From assembly GCA_040757715.1 (NCBI GenBank), contig JBFLWS010000011.1, positions 32,790 through 96,789 of the forward strand: a stretch of DNA of 64,000 nt, given 5' to 3'. Position 1 is the first letter of the stretch. Each line of letters begins with the position of its first letter. The notes beneath the pieces are model-generated. The model ran no database searches. It saw only the letters and a program-made list of their open reading frames with translations, and was not told where the DNA came from. Position numbers and translations under genes: made by a program. Shown one piece after another: positions 8,523-16,842 of the stretch. This DNA comes from CAIMFV01 sp040757715 (lineage in GTDB: Bacteria > Pseudomonadota > Alphaproteobacteria > Caulobacterales > Caulobacteraceae).

Positions 8523-9089
8523 ATGAGCGACGGCCCCTATAAGACTCTGAAAATGAGCCCCAAATGGAAGGCCTTGGCGAAGCTTGCCGGCAATTCCGCG
8601 CACGCCGCCGAGGAAGTGGCCGAGGCGGTTCCGGCCGCCCTGGTGGCTGACTGGGGCGAGATCGGGCCTGGTTTCCTGCGCCAGGTGCGCGCCGCGCTCG
8701 GCGACGATGACCGCGGCATGCTGTTGCCGGAGGTTGCCAAGCAGGAGGTGCAGCGCCTGCGGAGCCAGGCCGCCAATCCCATGCAGGCGCTGCTGGCGGA
8801 CAATGCCCAGGACGTGCTGCGCGACGGCTATCGGGGCGCCGAGGCGTTTGAGGAGGCCACTGCCGCCACCCTGGCCGAGCGCGCCGACCGCGGCGTCCGC
8901 CAGGTTGAGGAGCACTACCGGCGCGAGGCCTCGCAGGGTAAGGCGGCGGACATTCGCGCGCGTCTGACCGACTCGGTGGCGGCCGCCAATCTGCGCAGTC
9001 TCGCGGCGGGCCTCGCCGGGGGAGTCTCGACCCGCGCCCTGACCGCCGCCACCGATCGGTCTGGCATCGATGAAGGAGTAAGCCTGTGA
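8523..9089 (+). CDS. Unknown protein, first gene of the QueC-like operon
   Basis: A 188-residue protein without a recognised domain, predicted mostly helical, beginning SDGPYKTLKMSPKWKALAKLAGN. Its start at ATG 8523 is preferred over ATG 8514 because GAAGGA at 8508-8513 is correctly spaced; with the upstream start the ribosome site would be missing. The C-terminal part is Arg/Ala-rich (EHYRREASQGKAADIRARLTDSV). It has no signal peptide or membrane segment. The next gene starts with a GTGA overlap, so the two are translationally coupled and probably act together. It occupies the place of QatB in Qat-like loci, but similarity to QatB cannot be claimed from the sequence. Confidence 0.82.
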   Translation: MSDGPYKTLKMSPKWKALAKLAGNSAHAAEEVAEAVPAALVADWGEIGPGFLRQVRAALGDDDRGMLLPEVAKQEVQRLRSQAANPMQALLADNAQDVLRDGYRGAEAFEEATAATLAERADRGVRQVEEHYRREASQGKAADIRARLTDSVAAANLRSLAAGLAGGVSTRALTAATDRSGIDEGVSL

Positions 9090-10462
9090 CCGCGCTCGCC
9101 ACCCGCCTGGTCGATGAGCCCCTGTTCGTCGATGTCTTCGACCATGGAGCCCGGGTTCGCGATGGCGCCGAGCGGGCGGAGCTGGGCGACGCCATTCAGC
9201 TGTCGACAGAAGGGCTGGAAACCTACTTTTTCTCCAACTGGCGGCCCGCGCTTTTCGATCTGCTGGTCGTGGCCGCCGCAGCGGAATATTGCGACGCTGC
9301 CAAGGCGCGCTCGACCGTGTCGTGGGCCCGAACCTTCGACGTCCGCGTCGCTGTGCATGACGTGACGCTGTGGTCGGCGCCTGCCGTCAAGGCGGCATTG
9401 GAAGACGCGCTGACCTTCCTGACTGGAGATAGCTGGACCTTCAGCTTCGTCGCCCGTCGGCACAGCGCTGAGGGTATCCGTCAGGCAAGCCTTGAGCTGC
9501 CGCCGGGGGCCAAAGCCATCATGCCCTATAGTGACGGCCTGGATTCCCGGGCCGTCCACGCCATCGCCGCCCAGGAGACCGGCGGCGGAGGCTTGGTGCG
9601 CGTGCGTCTGGGCTCTGTGGGCGTGGATGAGCCGCGGCGCGAGCGGCGCCGTGGCGCGTTCACCCTGGTTCCCTACAAGGTCAAGGTTCCGCAACGCAAA
9701 GAATCGTCCGCTCGGTCCCGCGGCTTCAAGTTCGCCGTCGTCACCGGCGTGGCCGCCCAAATCGCCAACGTGCAGAGGATCGTGGTCACCGAGAGCGGGC
9801 AGGGCGCGTTCGGACCGATGATGGCCGTCAGCGGTCAGATCTACCCCGACTATCGCGTCCACCCCTTGTTCACCGCCCGCGTCGAGCGCCTGTTCGAGGC
9901 CCTGGTTGGATCGACCGCGCGCTACGAATATCCGCGCCTGTGGTCCACCAAGGGCGAGACCCTGGCCGAGGCGGCGGCTCTGCCCAGCCCGCCGTCCTGG
10001 TTGGACACACGCTCCTGCTGGCAGCAGTCGCGGCACTCTTCCGTCGATGGCCGGCGTCGCCAGTGCGGCATCTGCGCGGCGTGCATGCTGCGGCGCATGA
10101 GCATGTTCACCGCCGGACTGCCGGAGGCGGCCGACGCTTACATCTGGGAGAATCTGTCGGCGTCGACCTTCGAGGACGGCGTGGCGGCCGGCTTCACCGG
10201 CATCACCGGCGCCCTGCGCGAGCACGCCATCGCTGGGGTGCTGCACATGGATCATCTGGCCGACCTCGCCGCCGCGCCAAGCGCTGCCCGCGCCGTGCGG
10301 CGCATCGCCCGCGAGACCGCCGAGGTCCTTCATGAGGATTCTGCCGAGATCGAGGGACGGCTGCGCTCACTGCTGGCCCGTCACGCCGACGAGTGGCGGC
10401 GGTTTCTGGCTTCCTTGGCGCCCGAATCCTTCGTGCGGGGCCTCTCGGCCATCCAGGCATGA
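9086..10462 (+). CDS. QueC-like (QatC-type) PP-loop ATPase with zinc site
   Basis: A 458-residue protein, about twice the size of housekeeping QueC. It has a PP-loop motif SDGLDS at residues 149-154 and a QueC-type zinc site C311, C327, C330, C333 (ending CGICAACMLRR). QueC makes 7-cyano-7-deazaguanine; enlarged QueC-like proteins are known in Qat defence and type IV CBASS loci. No QueD, QueE or TGT gene is nearby, so a housekeeping preQ0 role is unlikely. GTG start at 9086 has AAGGAG upstream and overlaps the preceding stop; its own stop overlaps the next ATG. The roughly 145-residue N-terminal region is unassigned. Confidence 0.85.
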   Translation: MTALATRLVDEPLFVDVFDHGARVRDGAERAELGDAIQLSTEGLETYFFSNWRPALFDLLVVAAAAEYCDAAKARSTVSWARTFDVRVAVHDVTLWSAPAVKAALEDALTFLTGDSWTFSFVARRHSAEGIRQASLELPPGAKAIMPYSDGLDSRAVHAIAAQETGGGGLVRVRLGSVGVDEPRRERRRGAFTLVPYKVKVPQRKESSARSRGFKFAVVTGVAAQIANVQRIVVTESGQGAFGPMMAVSGQIYPDYRVHPLFTARVERLFEALVGSTARYEYPRLWSTKGETLAEAAALPSPPSWLDTRSCWQQSRHSSVDGRRRQCGICAACMLRRMSMFTAGLPEAADAYIWENLSASTFEDGVAAGFTGITGALREHAIAGVLHMDHLADLAAAPSAARAVRRIARETAEVLHEDSAEIEGRLRSLLARHADEWRRFLASLAPESFVRGLSAIQA

Positions 10463-11628
10463 CTGAAGCCCTTTCCCCTCAGGAGGTCGGCGAACGGCTG
10501 CGCCTCGTCCGGGAGGCGGCGAAGGTCACCCAGGCCGCCGCCGCTGCAGCCCTGGACGTCGCGCGCACAACCGTGGTCGCCATCGAACAGGGGCAACGGC
10601 GGGCCAAGCTTGATGAGCTCCAGCGCCTCGCGTCGCTCTATGGGACCTCGCTGAACGCCCTTCTGCGCCGCGAAGCGGTCCAGGTCGACCTTAAGCCCCG
10701 GTTCCGCCGGATGGGTGATCAGGGCGATGGCGTCGAGGACGCCGTCGCCCTCTTGACCACTTTGGTGCAGGCTGAGCTCGAGCTTGAAGACCTGCTCGGG
10801 GTGCGCCGGTCACGCAACGATCCGCCCGAGCGCCCTCTGCTGCCGGGCGACGTCGTCCTCCAGGCCGAGCATGACGCGGCCGAACTGCGCCAGTTGCTCG
10901 GGATCGGCCAGGCGCCGGTTCACGACATCGTCTCCTTGCTGGAGCTCCAACTCGGTGTGCGGGTGTTCGTGCGCCGGCTGCCGGCTAAGGTCTCGGGCCT
11001 CTACGCCTATGACGAGGCGGCGGGGCCTTGCATCCTTTTGAACGCCGCCCACCCGCGCGAACGCCGCGCCCAGACCGGTGCCCACGAACTCGGTCACTTG
11101 GTGTCGACCCGACGTGCCCCGGACGCGCTCTATGATGGGTCTCCGGAAGCCAGCCGCGAGGAGCGCTACGCCAACGCCTTCGCGCGAGCCTTCCTGACCC
11201 CGGCGCGCGCGGTCATGGCCATGTTCCGCGACGTCACCGCCGGCGCCTCCCAGCTGACCCGCCGCCACGTCATCGTCCTCGCCCACGCCTTCGGCGTGGC
11301 GCGAGAAGCCATGGTTCGCCGCCTGGAAGAACTGGGCCTGACCAAGGTCGGCACCTGGGACTGGTTCGAACACAACGGCGGGATCACCAACGATCAGGCG
11401 CGCCAGGTCCTCGGCGAGGCGTGGGGCATCGATGCGCGAAAGGCGGACGCGGCCCGACCAGTGTCGCTGCGCCTAGGGATGCTGGCCCGCGAAGCCTGGT
11501 CGAAGAGCCTCCTCAGCGAAGGCCAGTTGGCTGGACTGTTGCAGCTGGACCGCGTTGAGGTCCGCGAGCTGATCGATGCTTTCGAGGACGAGGAGGTCGA
11601 CGCCTCGCCCTCCCGTCCGATGATCTGA
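10459..11628 (+). CDS. XRE HTH fused to ImmA/IrrE-family zinc metallopeptidase
   Basis: A 389-residue protein. Residues about 8-70 form an XRE HTH (VGERLRLVREAAKVTQAAAA, TTVVAIEQGQRRAK). A central ImmA/IrrE (DUF955) domain has the zinc motif HELGH at residues 209-213, with E234/E235 of SREERYANAFARAFL as the probable third ligand. A helical C-terminal region ends in LSEGQLAGLLQLDRVEVREL. Relatives cleave repressors or serve as regulators of mobile elements, and such HTH-peptidases are often paired with PIN-type toxins. ATG at 10459 forms an ATGA overlap with the QueC-like stop. It is the likely sensor or repressor of this operon and possibly antitoxin to the next gene. Confidence 0.9.
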   Translation: MTEALSPQEVGERLRLVREAAKVTQAAAAAALDVARTTVVAIEQGQRRAKLDELQRLASLYGTSLNALLRREAVQVDLKPRFRRMGDQGDGVEDAVALLTTLVQAELELEDLLGVRRSRNDPPERPLLPGDVVLQAEHDAAELRQLLGIGQAPVHDIVSLLELQLGVRVFVRRLPAKVSGLYAYDEAAGPCILLNAAHPRERRAQTGAHELGHLVSTRRAPDALYDGSPEASREERYANAFARAFLTPARAVMAMFRDVTAGASQLTRRHVIVLAHAFGVAREAMVRRLEELGLTKVGTWDWFEHNGGITNDQARQVLGEAWGIDARKADAARPVSLRLGMLAREAWSKSLLSEGQLAGLLQLDRVEVRELIDAFEDEEVDASPSRPMI

Positions 11629-11635
11629 GGCGTCG

Positions 11636-12223
11636 ATGGCCGTCGCCGATGCGAGCGTCTGGATCAATCTGGCGGCGACAGGCTGCGCCGACAGGATTCT
11701 TGGTCTTTATGGCGCCACCCTCGAAATAACCCAGACCGCGCTGGCGGAGCTGGAGCGGGGCCGCCCGAAAGGTCGGCAAGCCGCCGATGAGGTCGCAGCC
11801 CTCCTCCACCTTGGCCTGATGCAGGTCGTCGACCTCGACCCGCAGGACGAGGACGTGTTCTTGAGCTTGGTCGCGGGCGACGCCGCCCAGACCCTGGATG
11901 ACGGCGAGGCAGCGACCCTCGTCTATGCCCAACGGATGGGGACGACGGCCTTCATCGACGAGCGCAAGGCGACATCGCTCGCAGCGGTGCGTTTCCCGGG
12001 CCTCTTGGTCGCCTCGACGGTGGACCTGCTGTTCACTCCGGCCGTGCGCGGCGGCCTCGGCGAGTCTGGCCTGGGCGATGCACTCTACGGCGCGCTTGCG
12101 GACGCCAAGATGCGCGTCGCCGCGCACCACGCTACCGAGGTTATCGCGTGCATCGGCCGTGACCGAGCTGAAGGCTGTACTAGCCTTCCGGCCAGCGTGC
12201 GGCGGGCTCTGAAGGCGTTTTGA
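11636..12223 (+). CDS. PIN-domain protein (DUF3368/DUF4411-like putative RNase)
   Basis: A 195-residue protein with the acidic residues of a PIN nuclease: D5 in VADASVWINL, E38/E40 in LAELERG, D88-E91 in LDDGEAATLVYAQ and D108 in FIDERKA. PIN proteins are metal-dependent RNases, frequently toxins. It starts seven bases after the HTH-ImmA/IrrE gene, the arrangement seen in predicted peptidase-regulator/PIN toxin pairs. It ends one base before the convergent imuB stop. Whether it cleaves RNA and what restrains it are not shown by the sequence. Confidence 0.82.
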   Translation: MAVADASVWINLAATGCADRILGLYGATLEITQTALAELERGRPKGRQAADEVAALLHLGLMQVVDLDPQDEDVFLSLVAGDAAQTLDDGEAATLVYAQRMGTTAFIDERKATSLAAVRFPGLLVASTVDLLFTPAVRGGLGESGLGDALYGALADAKMRVAAHHATEVIACIGRDRAEGCTSLPASVRRALKAF

Positions 12224-12224
12224 G

Positions 12225-13748
12225 TTATCCGAACAGCCCGTGCAGGAACCATGTGAGGTCGCCGGTCGACGGCTGCTCGCCGTCGCCCCGGCGGAACACC
12301 CAGAACCGTTCCCCCGCCTCGTCTTCCAGCTGGAAATAATCACGAACAGCGTCGACCTCGCCGTCGCGCCGCCACCATTCGCCGAAGATCCGCTCGGGTC
12401 CGTCCGCGCGCTTCACGCGCCGGCGCACGCCCCGCCAGGTGAAGGCGGTGGGCGGCTGGTCGGGCAGCAGCGCCAGGGTCTCGATCCGCTCAGGACGCGG
12501 CAAAAGCCGGGCCGGCCGGGGCCAGTGCTCGGGCCAGGTCTCCCCCGAAGGCGCCGCAGTGGGCGCCAGCCGCCGGACCGACCGCTCGGGGACGTCGCTC
12601 TGGGCCGGCGCGGCGCGATAGAGCCGCCCGGCGCCCAGGCGATTGGCTAGGGTGTCCACCAGGTCGGCGACATCCGGGGTCGCCGGCTCGGCCAGGTCCG
12701 TGGTGGCCGGCTTCCAGGCCAGAGGCTCCGCCGACGAGGCGGCTAGCACCATAGCCTCGACCCCGAAGCCCGGGTCGACGGTCTCCAGCTTGTCGCAGAG
12801 CAGGCGGGTCAGGCGCTTGATGTCGCGCACCGGCTTGGCCAGTCCAACCCGAACCACCTCGAGGCGGTTGTCGACGCGTTGGAAGCGCAGGTCGACGATC
12901 CGGGCTCCCAGGCCCTTGACCTCCAGGGCGGCGCACAGCGCCTCCACCAGCTTCAAGGTGTAGCGCGCCAGGGTCTCGGGCGCGCCGATCGGCTCGGCGA
13001 ACATCCGCCGGACCTGGATCAGCTCGGGGGCCTCGACCGGCTCGATCGGCTCGGCGGTGCGGCCATAGGCTTGGTCCAGCCGACGGGTCAGCTCGGGCCC
13101 GAAACGCAGCGCCAGGGGCGCACGGGGCTTGGCCTCGATCTCGCCGACGGTGTCGATGCCCATCTTCCCGAGCGCATCGGACATGCCATCCGGTAGGCGG
13201 AGGGACCAGGTGGGCAGGTGGGCGATGGCGCGGCCGCTCTGGTCGGAGGGCACGATCGTCGCCGGCGCGTGGATGAACCGCGCCAGGGCGTGCGCCGCGC
13301 CCCAGGTCCCGGCCATGGCCGCGCGGGCGGCGTAGCCGGCGCTGGCCAGGCGGGCCACCATGTCGGCCAGGAGGACGTCTTCGCCGCCGAACAGATGGGC
13401 CACGCCGGTGGCGTCCAGCACGAGGCCAGCGGGCGGGTCGGCGGCGACGATCGGCGCATAGTGCTTCAGCGCCCAGAGCGCGAGGCGGTCCAGGGCCTCG
13501 GCGTCGCCGATCGGATCGGCGTCATGGACCCTCAATTCCGCGCAGAGGGCGCGGGCCTGGGTGGCGGCCATGCCGGGATAGATTCGCAGCGCTTGCGCCG
13601 TGGCGTCGGCCGCCAGCACCATACGTTTGCGGCCTAAGCGGCCGACCATCACGACCGGGACGTCAGCCGGCGGCGCGTCTTTGCCAAGGCTGCGCCGCAG
13701 GCGATCGGTCGGCCAGGTCGGCAGGTAGAGCGAGACGACCCGTCTCAT
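12225..13748 (-). CDS. imuB: ImuB, Y-family polymerase-like mutagenesis protein
   Basis: Non-catalytic Y-family protein that bridges ImuA, DnaE2 and the sliding clamp in SOS mutagenesis. The N terminus RRVVSLYLPTWPTDRLRR, an ImuB palm lacking the usual catalytic acidic triad, and the C-terminal region characteristic of the family are present; 507 residues from this start. An ATG at 13766 in the same frame is possible, but starting at 13748 gives the family N terminus. The gene overlaps the end of imuA by about 86 bases, consistent with co-transcription from the LexA-controlled promoter before imuA. Confidence 0.93.
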   Translation of the reverse strand: MRRVVSLYLPTWPTDRLRRSLGKDAPPADVPVVMVGRLGRKRMVLAADATAQALRIYPGMAATQARALCAELRVHDADPIGDAEALDRLALWALKHYAPIVAADPPAGLVLDATGVAHLFGGEDVLLADMVARLASAGYAARAAMAGTWGAAHALARFIHAPATIVPSDQSGRAIAHLPTWSLRLPDGMSDALGKMGIDTVGEIEAKPRAPLALRFGPELTRRLDQAYGRTAEPIEPVEAPELIQVRRMFAEPIGAPETLARYTLKLVEALCAALEVKGLGARIVDLRFQRVDNRLEVVRVGLAKPVRDIKRLTRLLCDKLETVDPGFGVEAMVLAASSAEPLAWKPATTDLAEPATPDVADLVDTLANRLGAGRLYRAAPAQSDVPERSVRRLAPTAAPSGETWPEHWPRPARLLPRPERIETLALLPDQPPTAFTWRGVRRRVKRADGPERIFGEWWRRDGEVDAVRDYFQLEDEAGERFWVFRRGDGEQPSTGDLTWFLHGLFG

Positions 13749-14433
13749 CGCAAGCTTCCAATTCAAAATCCGCGCATTCGCCCGCCTTGCAGCGGATGAG
13801 TTCGATGAACCATCGGGGCCGGCCGACGCCGGCGGCCGGGAGGGGTGAGGAGGGCAGGGCGGTAATCCGCCAGCGGGTGGTCGCCGCCGTCGGCTGGCCG
13901 AAGTCGGCCGCCTCGGCCTGGCGTCGCCATCGGCGGACCGCGATCCCCATCGTGCCCGAGCCCTCGGCAGCGAGCTGAAGGCGCCGCGAGGCAGTCATGG
14001 AGAGGCGCGCAACCTCGCCCACCACAGCCCCCAATCCGCCGTGGCGCAGCCCCTCTTCGAAACAAGCCAGGACGGTCTTCTCGTCGCCGGCCTCGACATA
14101 GATGACCCGGTCGGATGACAGGCCCGCCTGGGCCAAGGATGGGGCGAACAGGTCCTTGCGGGTGACGCACCAGAGGACCTGGCCGCGGGTCCGCGCCGCG
14201 ACCCCGGCGGCGAACAGAGCCGAGGCGGTCCCGTCGATGGCGCCGTTTCCGCCGCCCGCCACCTCGTGGAGCGCGCCCAACGCCAGGCCGCCGTTGGGAA
14301 GGTGGTGGTCGAGGACCTCCAGGCCGAACGGCAGAAACCCCTTAGGCGCACGGCCGCCCGCCTCGATCTTGGCGATCGCGGCGCGCAGAGCATCGAAGGC
14401 GCGAGGGGGCTGCGCGATGAGAATGGACTCCAA
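13663..14433 (-). CDS. imuA: ImuA, RecA-like mutagenesis protein
   Basis: First gene of the imuA-imuB SOS mutasome operon; ImuA binds ImuB and supports DnaE2-dependent mutagenesis. The 256-residue protein has the RecA-like family pattern GLEVLDHHLPNGGLALGALHEV and VLWCVTRKDLFAPSLAQAGL, with no full Walker A lysine, as is usual. Start ATG at 14433 lies 20 bases downstream of an exact LexA box. Overlaps imuB by 86 bases at its 3' end. Divergent from a small zinc-motif protein gene at 14500 that shares the same intergenic region. Confidence 0.9.
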   Translation of the reverse strand: MESILIAQPPRAFDALRAAIAKIEAGGRAPKGFLPFGLEVLDHHLPNGGLALGALHEVAGGGNGAIDGTASALFAAGVAARTRGQVLWCVTRKDLFAPSLAQAGLSSDRVIYVEAGDEKTVLACFEEGLRHGGLGAVVGEVARLSMTASRRLQLAAEGSGTMGIAVRRWRRQAEAADFGQPTAATTRWRITALPSSPLPAAGVGRPRWFIELIRCKAGECADFELEACDETGRLALPADLADRSPAAQPWQRRAAG

Positions 14434-14453
14434 AACAGGATAGCGGTAGTCAT

Positions 14454-14468
14454 GTTCCCTATTCGTTC
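14454..14468 (-). promoter_or_regulatory. LexA (SOS) box upstream of imuA
   Basis: GTTC-CCTATTC-GTTC matches GTTC-N7-GTTC exactly and lies 20 bases before the imuA start. The divergent gene at 14500 begins 31 bases away on the other side and may share control. Confidence 0.9.
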
Positions 14469-14499
14469 CGCCTGAGATCGGAAAGAGTCAAGCTCTAGG

Positions 14500-14895
14500 A
14501 TGGGATCAGCTGTGCAGAAGCCAGACGCCGCCATCACCGAAACCTTGCCGCCCGGCTTGCCGACGACGCTGAAACGGCCGGAGGAAAAGGCTATCCGCAG
14601 CTTCAAGCCGTGGATGATCGGCAGCGACACGATCGCCACGCTGCTCGACAACGGCTGGTCGCTTGGGATCTGCTGCCGTCATTGCCCGCGCACCCTCGAG
14701 ATGAAGGTGGAAGAGATCGAGGCGCGCTTCGGCGCCTATCGCGGCCTTCGACTGGTCGACCTCTTGCCGAAACTCACCTGCGGCGAGCCCAAGGGCTGCG
14801 GCTCGACCGACATGGTGCTGTTTCCCTGGAAGGAAAAGCCGAGCCTCGCAAAGCCGAAGGCGGAGAAGGTCCTGCCGCCCGAGCTTCCGTTCTGA
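14500..14895 (+). CDS. Hypothetical protein with cysteine-rich putative zinc site
   Basis: A 131-residue protein divergent from imuA. Two cysteine clusters, ICCRHC and LTCGEPKGC, resemble a zinc-ribbon arrangement; the C terminus is Lys/Pro-rich (KPKAEKVLPPELPF). Start ATG at 14500 follows CTAGG. The shared intergenic region contains the LexA box, so SOS control is possible. No function is recognised. It ends just before the convergent SRAP gene. Confidence 0.68.
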   Translation: MGSAVQKPDAAITETLPPGLPTTLKRPEEKAIRSFKPWMIGSDTIATLLDNGWSLGICCRHCPRTLEMKVEEIEARFGAYRGLRLVDLLPKLTCGEPKGCGSTDMVLFPWKEKPSLAKPKAEKVLPPELPF

Positions 14896-14899
14896 CCCA

Positions 14900-15634
14900 C
14901 TAGGCGGGGACGGCCGGATCGGCGCGGGCGTCGGTGGCCACCAACTTGAGGACGCCGTCTTCGAGCGGCCGCTGCAGGTGCTTCACCTCCGGCCAGGGTG
15001 CGTCGCTCAGCCAAAGGTCCCACTCCGCCGGTGACGTCAGGATCACCGGCTGGGCTTTGTCGTGGAAGGTCAGGACCGGCTGGCGGGCGTCCGTGGTCAT
15101 GAAGCCGTAGGCCTCGACCTCTTCCCACCCCGTCTTGACCTTGCGAACGCAGGCGTGCGGCGTCCACACGCCAGCGAAGAACGCGAGGGGCCGGCTTTCA
15201 TTGAGCGCGAACCATTGGAATTTGCGCGACCCGCCCACCTGGTCGGGCTCGCTGAACGACGTCATCGGCACCAGGCAGCGGTTCTTCGGGCCCATCCATT
15301 GCTGCCAGTGGGCGATCTCGGTCTTGCGGACATTGGTGATGCCTGCGTCCGGCTCCACGCGAAGCAGCTCCTCCCAATCGTACTCCTTGCCCTTGGCGCG
15401 AAGCTTTTCCGCCCGCTCTTTGGCGGCCTTCTGGGTCACCCAGGCCGGGGAGGGCAAGCCCCAGCGCATGTCCCGCATCTCGCGATGGCCATCCTCTCCG
15501 ATCAGCACCACGGGCGCCGGATAGTCCGGGTAGATGCCGGGGGAGGGCGGCTGATTGTTGTTGCGGTCGCGCATCGCGCCCGCGGCCGTGGCGACCTCGG
15601 CGCGGGCCCGCATCATTGCGTAGAGATTGCACAT
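14900..15634 (-). CDS. SRAP-domain protein (YedK/HMCES family)
   Basis: SOS-response-associated peptidase family: such proteins crosslink through Cys2 to abasic sites in single-stranded DNA and shield them. The sequence begins MCNLY, exposing the catalytic Cys2 after Met removal, and carries the conserved CLVPMTSFSEP (active Glu), FFAGVW and FHDKAQPVIL segments; 244 residues is typical. Its placement among dnaE2, imuAB and dinB fits DNA-damage tolerance. No GTTC-N7-GTTC box is seen in the 73 bases upstream, so direct LexA control is not supported. Confidence 0.92.
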   Translation of the reverse strand: MCNLYAMMRARAEVATAAGAMRDRNNNQPPSPGIYPDYPAPVVLIGEDGHREMRDMRWGLPSPAWVTQKAAKERAEKLRAKGKEYDWEELLRVEPDAGITNVRKTEIAHWQQWMGPKNRCLVPMTSFSEPDQVGGSRKFQWFALNESRPLAFFAGVWTPHACVRKVKTGWEEVEAYGFMTTDARQPVLTFHDKAQPVILTSPAEWDLWLSDAPWPEVKHLQRPLEDGVLKLVATDARADPAVPA

Positions 15635-15707
15635 GCGCTTCAGGACCTCCCACCTATCTCTATAAGACGTTCGCCGCGGGCCGGTGTCGACATCCGAGAA
15701 GAACAGA

Positions 15708-16802
15708 ATGGCCCAGCACTATTACATCGACGAAAGCGGCAACGCGGGCGACCTTGCCCGGACCGACCCTGGCCTGACCTTTGGCGACCAACCGATCTTC
15801 AGCCTCGCGGCCGTTGGAATTGACGATGACCCGTTGCTCGCCGCCGACGTCGCCCAACTCAAAATCCAGCACAGGGTTGCGCTGTCGGAGCTGAAAGCGA
15901 GCCGGCTTCACAGTCGCCCGGCCTTCATCGAAGACTTGGTGGACCTCCTCAGCGCCTACCGCGCGCCCGTCCTTGTCGAGGTGGTGGAAAAGAGGTTCAT
16001 GGTCGCCATTCACATCGTCAACCACCAGCTTCTCACCGGTGGACACCACGTCGGAGATCCCACGGGCGAGGCGCTGGGTCGGGCCCTGGCGGAGTACCTG
16101 GGTCAAGCGGCGCCCGACGCTGTCCTGGGCGGGTTCATAGACGCCTGCGCCGCGCCGTCCTCCGCCTCGGTCATCCGTTCGCTGACCACGCTGCGCGACT
16201 GGGTCCGGGGGTTCAGGCCAGAATTTGAGCTTTCGGACATCGCCGGCAAGCTGGCGGGGCTGGCGCTAGACGAGCTTGAGCCCGATGCGGGGCCCGACCA
16301 TCCGTTCAGCTATCGGCGCTTTCTGCCCTCGCCCGATGCCGGACCCAGCGGCAAGTTGATGTGGATGCTGCCGGCGCTCTCCTCCTTCACCAACCTCTAT
16401 GCCCGACTAAACCAACTGCATGGGCGTCAGCTCTCCCAGGTGACCCTGATCCACGATGAGCAACGCTATGTCGAAGGCGCGGTCAGGGACGGAAAGCTGT
16501 CCATGGAGACGCTGCGCGACCAGATGGCGAAGATCACAGCCCAGTTCGCCGACTATCAAATCACCGAAGCGGCGAGCTTGAGGTTTGCCTCGTCAACCGG
16601 GGCCGTCGGCCTGCAGGTGGCCGATGTCATCGCCGGATCCATCGCCCGCCATATGAACGGTGTCCTGGCCGACCCCCACGCCCCGCGCCCCCTTCAAGCC
16701 GTTGTGGACAAGATTCTGGGCTTCGAGGACGGGCGCGGCCAAGGGGTCAACTTCGTGGCGACGGACCGCCTTTTGGCGACGGCCGGGATTCACACCTTCT
16801 AG
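15708..16802 (+). CDS. DUF3800 domain protein
   Basis: A 364-residue protein with the DUF3800 opening HYYIDESGNAGD, a further acidic patch (LIHDEQ) and a C-terminal QVADVIAGSIARH. The family has a predicted RNase H-like fold with an Asp-Glu pair near the N terminus and is common in mobile and defence islands; no enzymatic activity is established for it here. ATG at 15708 is preferred to GTG at 15684 because it puts the conserved motif at the N terminus. Divergent from the SRAP gene. Confidence 0.85.
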   Translation: MAQHYYIDESGNAGDLARTDPGLTFGDQPIFSLAAVGIDDDPLLAADVAQLKIQHRVALSELKASRLHSRPAFIEDLVDLLSAYRAPVLVEVVEKRFMVAIHIVNHQLLTGGHHVGDPTGEALGRALAEYLGQAAPDAVLGGFIDACAAPSSASVIRSLTTLRDWVRGFRPEFELSDIAGKLAGLALDELEPDAGPDHPFSYRRFLPSPDAGPSGKLMWMLPALSSFTNLYARLNQLHGRQLSQVTLIHDEQRYVEGAVRDGKLSMETLRDQMAKITAQFADYQITEAASLRFASSTGAVGLQVADVIAGSIARHMNGVLADPHAPRPLQAVVDKILGFEDGRGQGVNFVATDRLLATAGIHTF

Positions 16803-16842
16803 CCGGCACCCAGCTGGACCTGCAGCCTCGGTCGCGCGGCGC

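Noticed and set aside
9086..10462. Housekeeping queuosine/preQ0 synthesis gene queC
   Set aside because: The protein is about twice the usual length, has a long unassigned N-terminal region, and no other preQ0 or tRNA-guanine transglycosylase gene is in the window.
8523..12223. Complete Qat (QatABCD) system
   Set aside because: Only the QueC-like component is recognisable. There is no QatA-type ATPase and no TatD-type nuclease next to it, and similarity of the first protein to QatB cannot be shown by eye.
12225..13748. Second active DNA polymerase IV
   Set aside because: The Y-family protein at this place lacks the catalytic acidic residues seen in DinB at 17562 and has the ImuB N terminus and C-terminal extension; it is called ImuB.
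15635..15707. LexA box for the SRAP gene
   Set aside because: Only a single GTTC (in GACGTTCGCC) is found; no second GTTC at seven-base distance.
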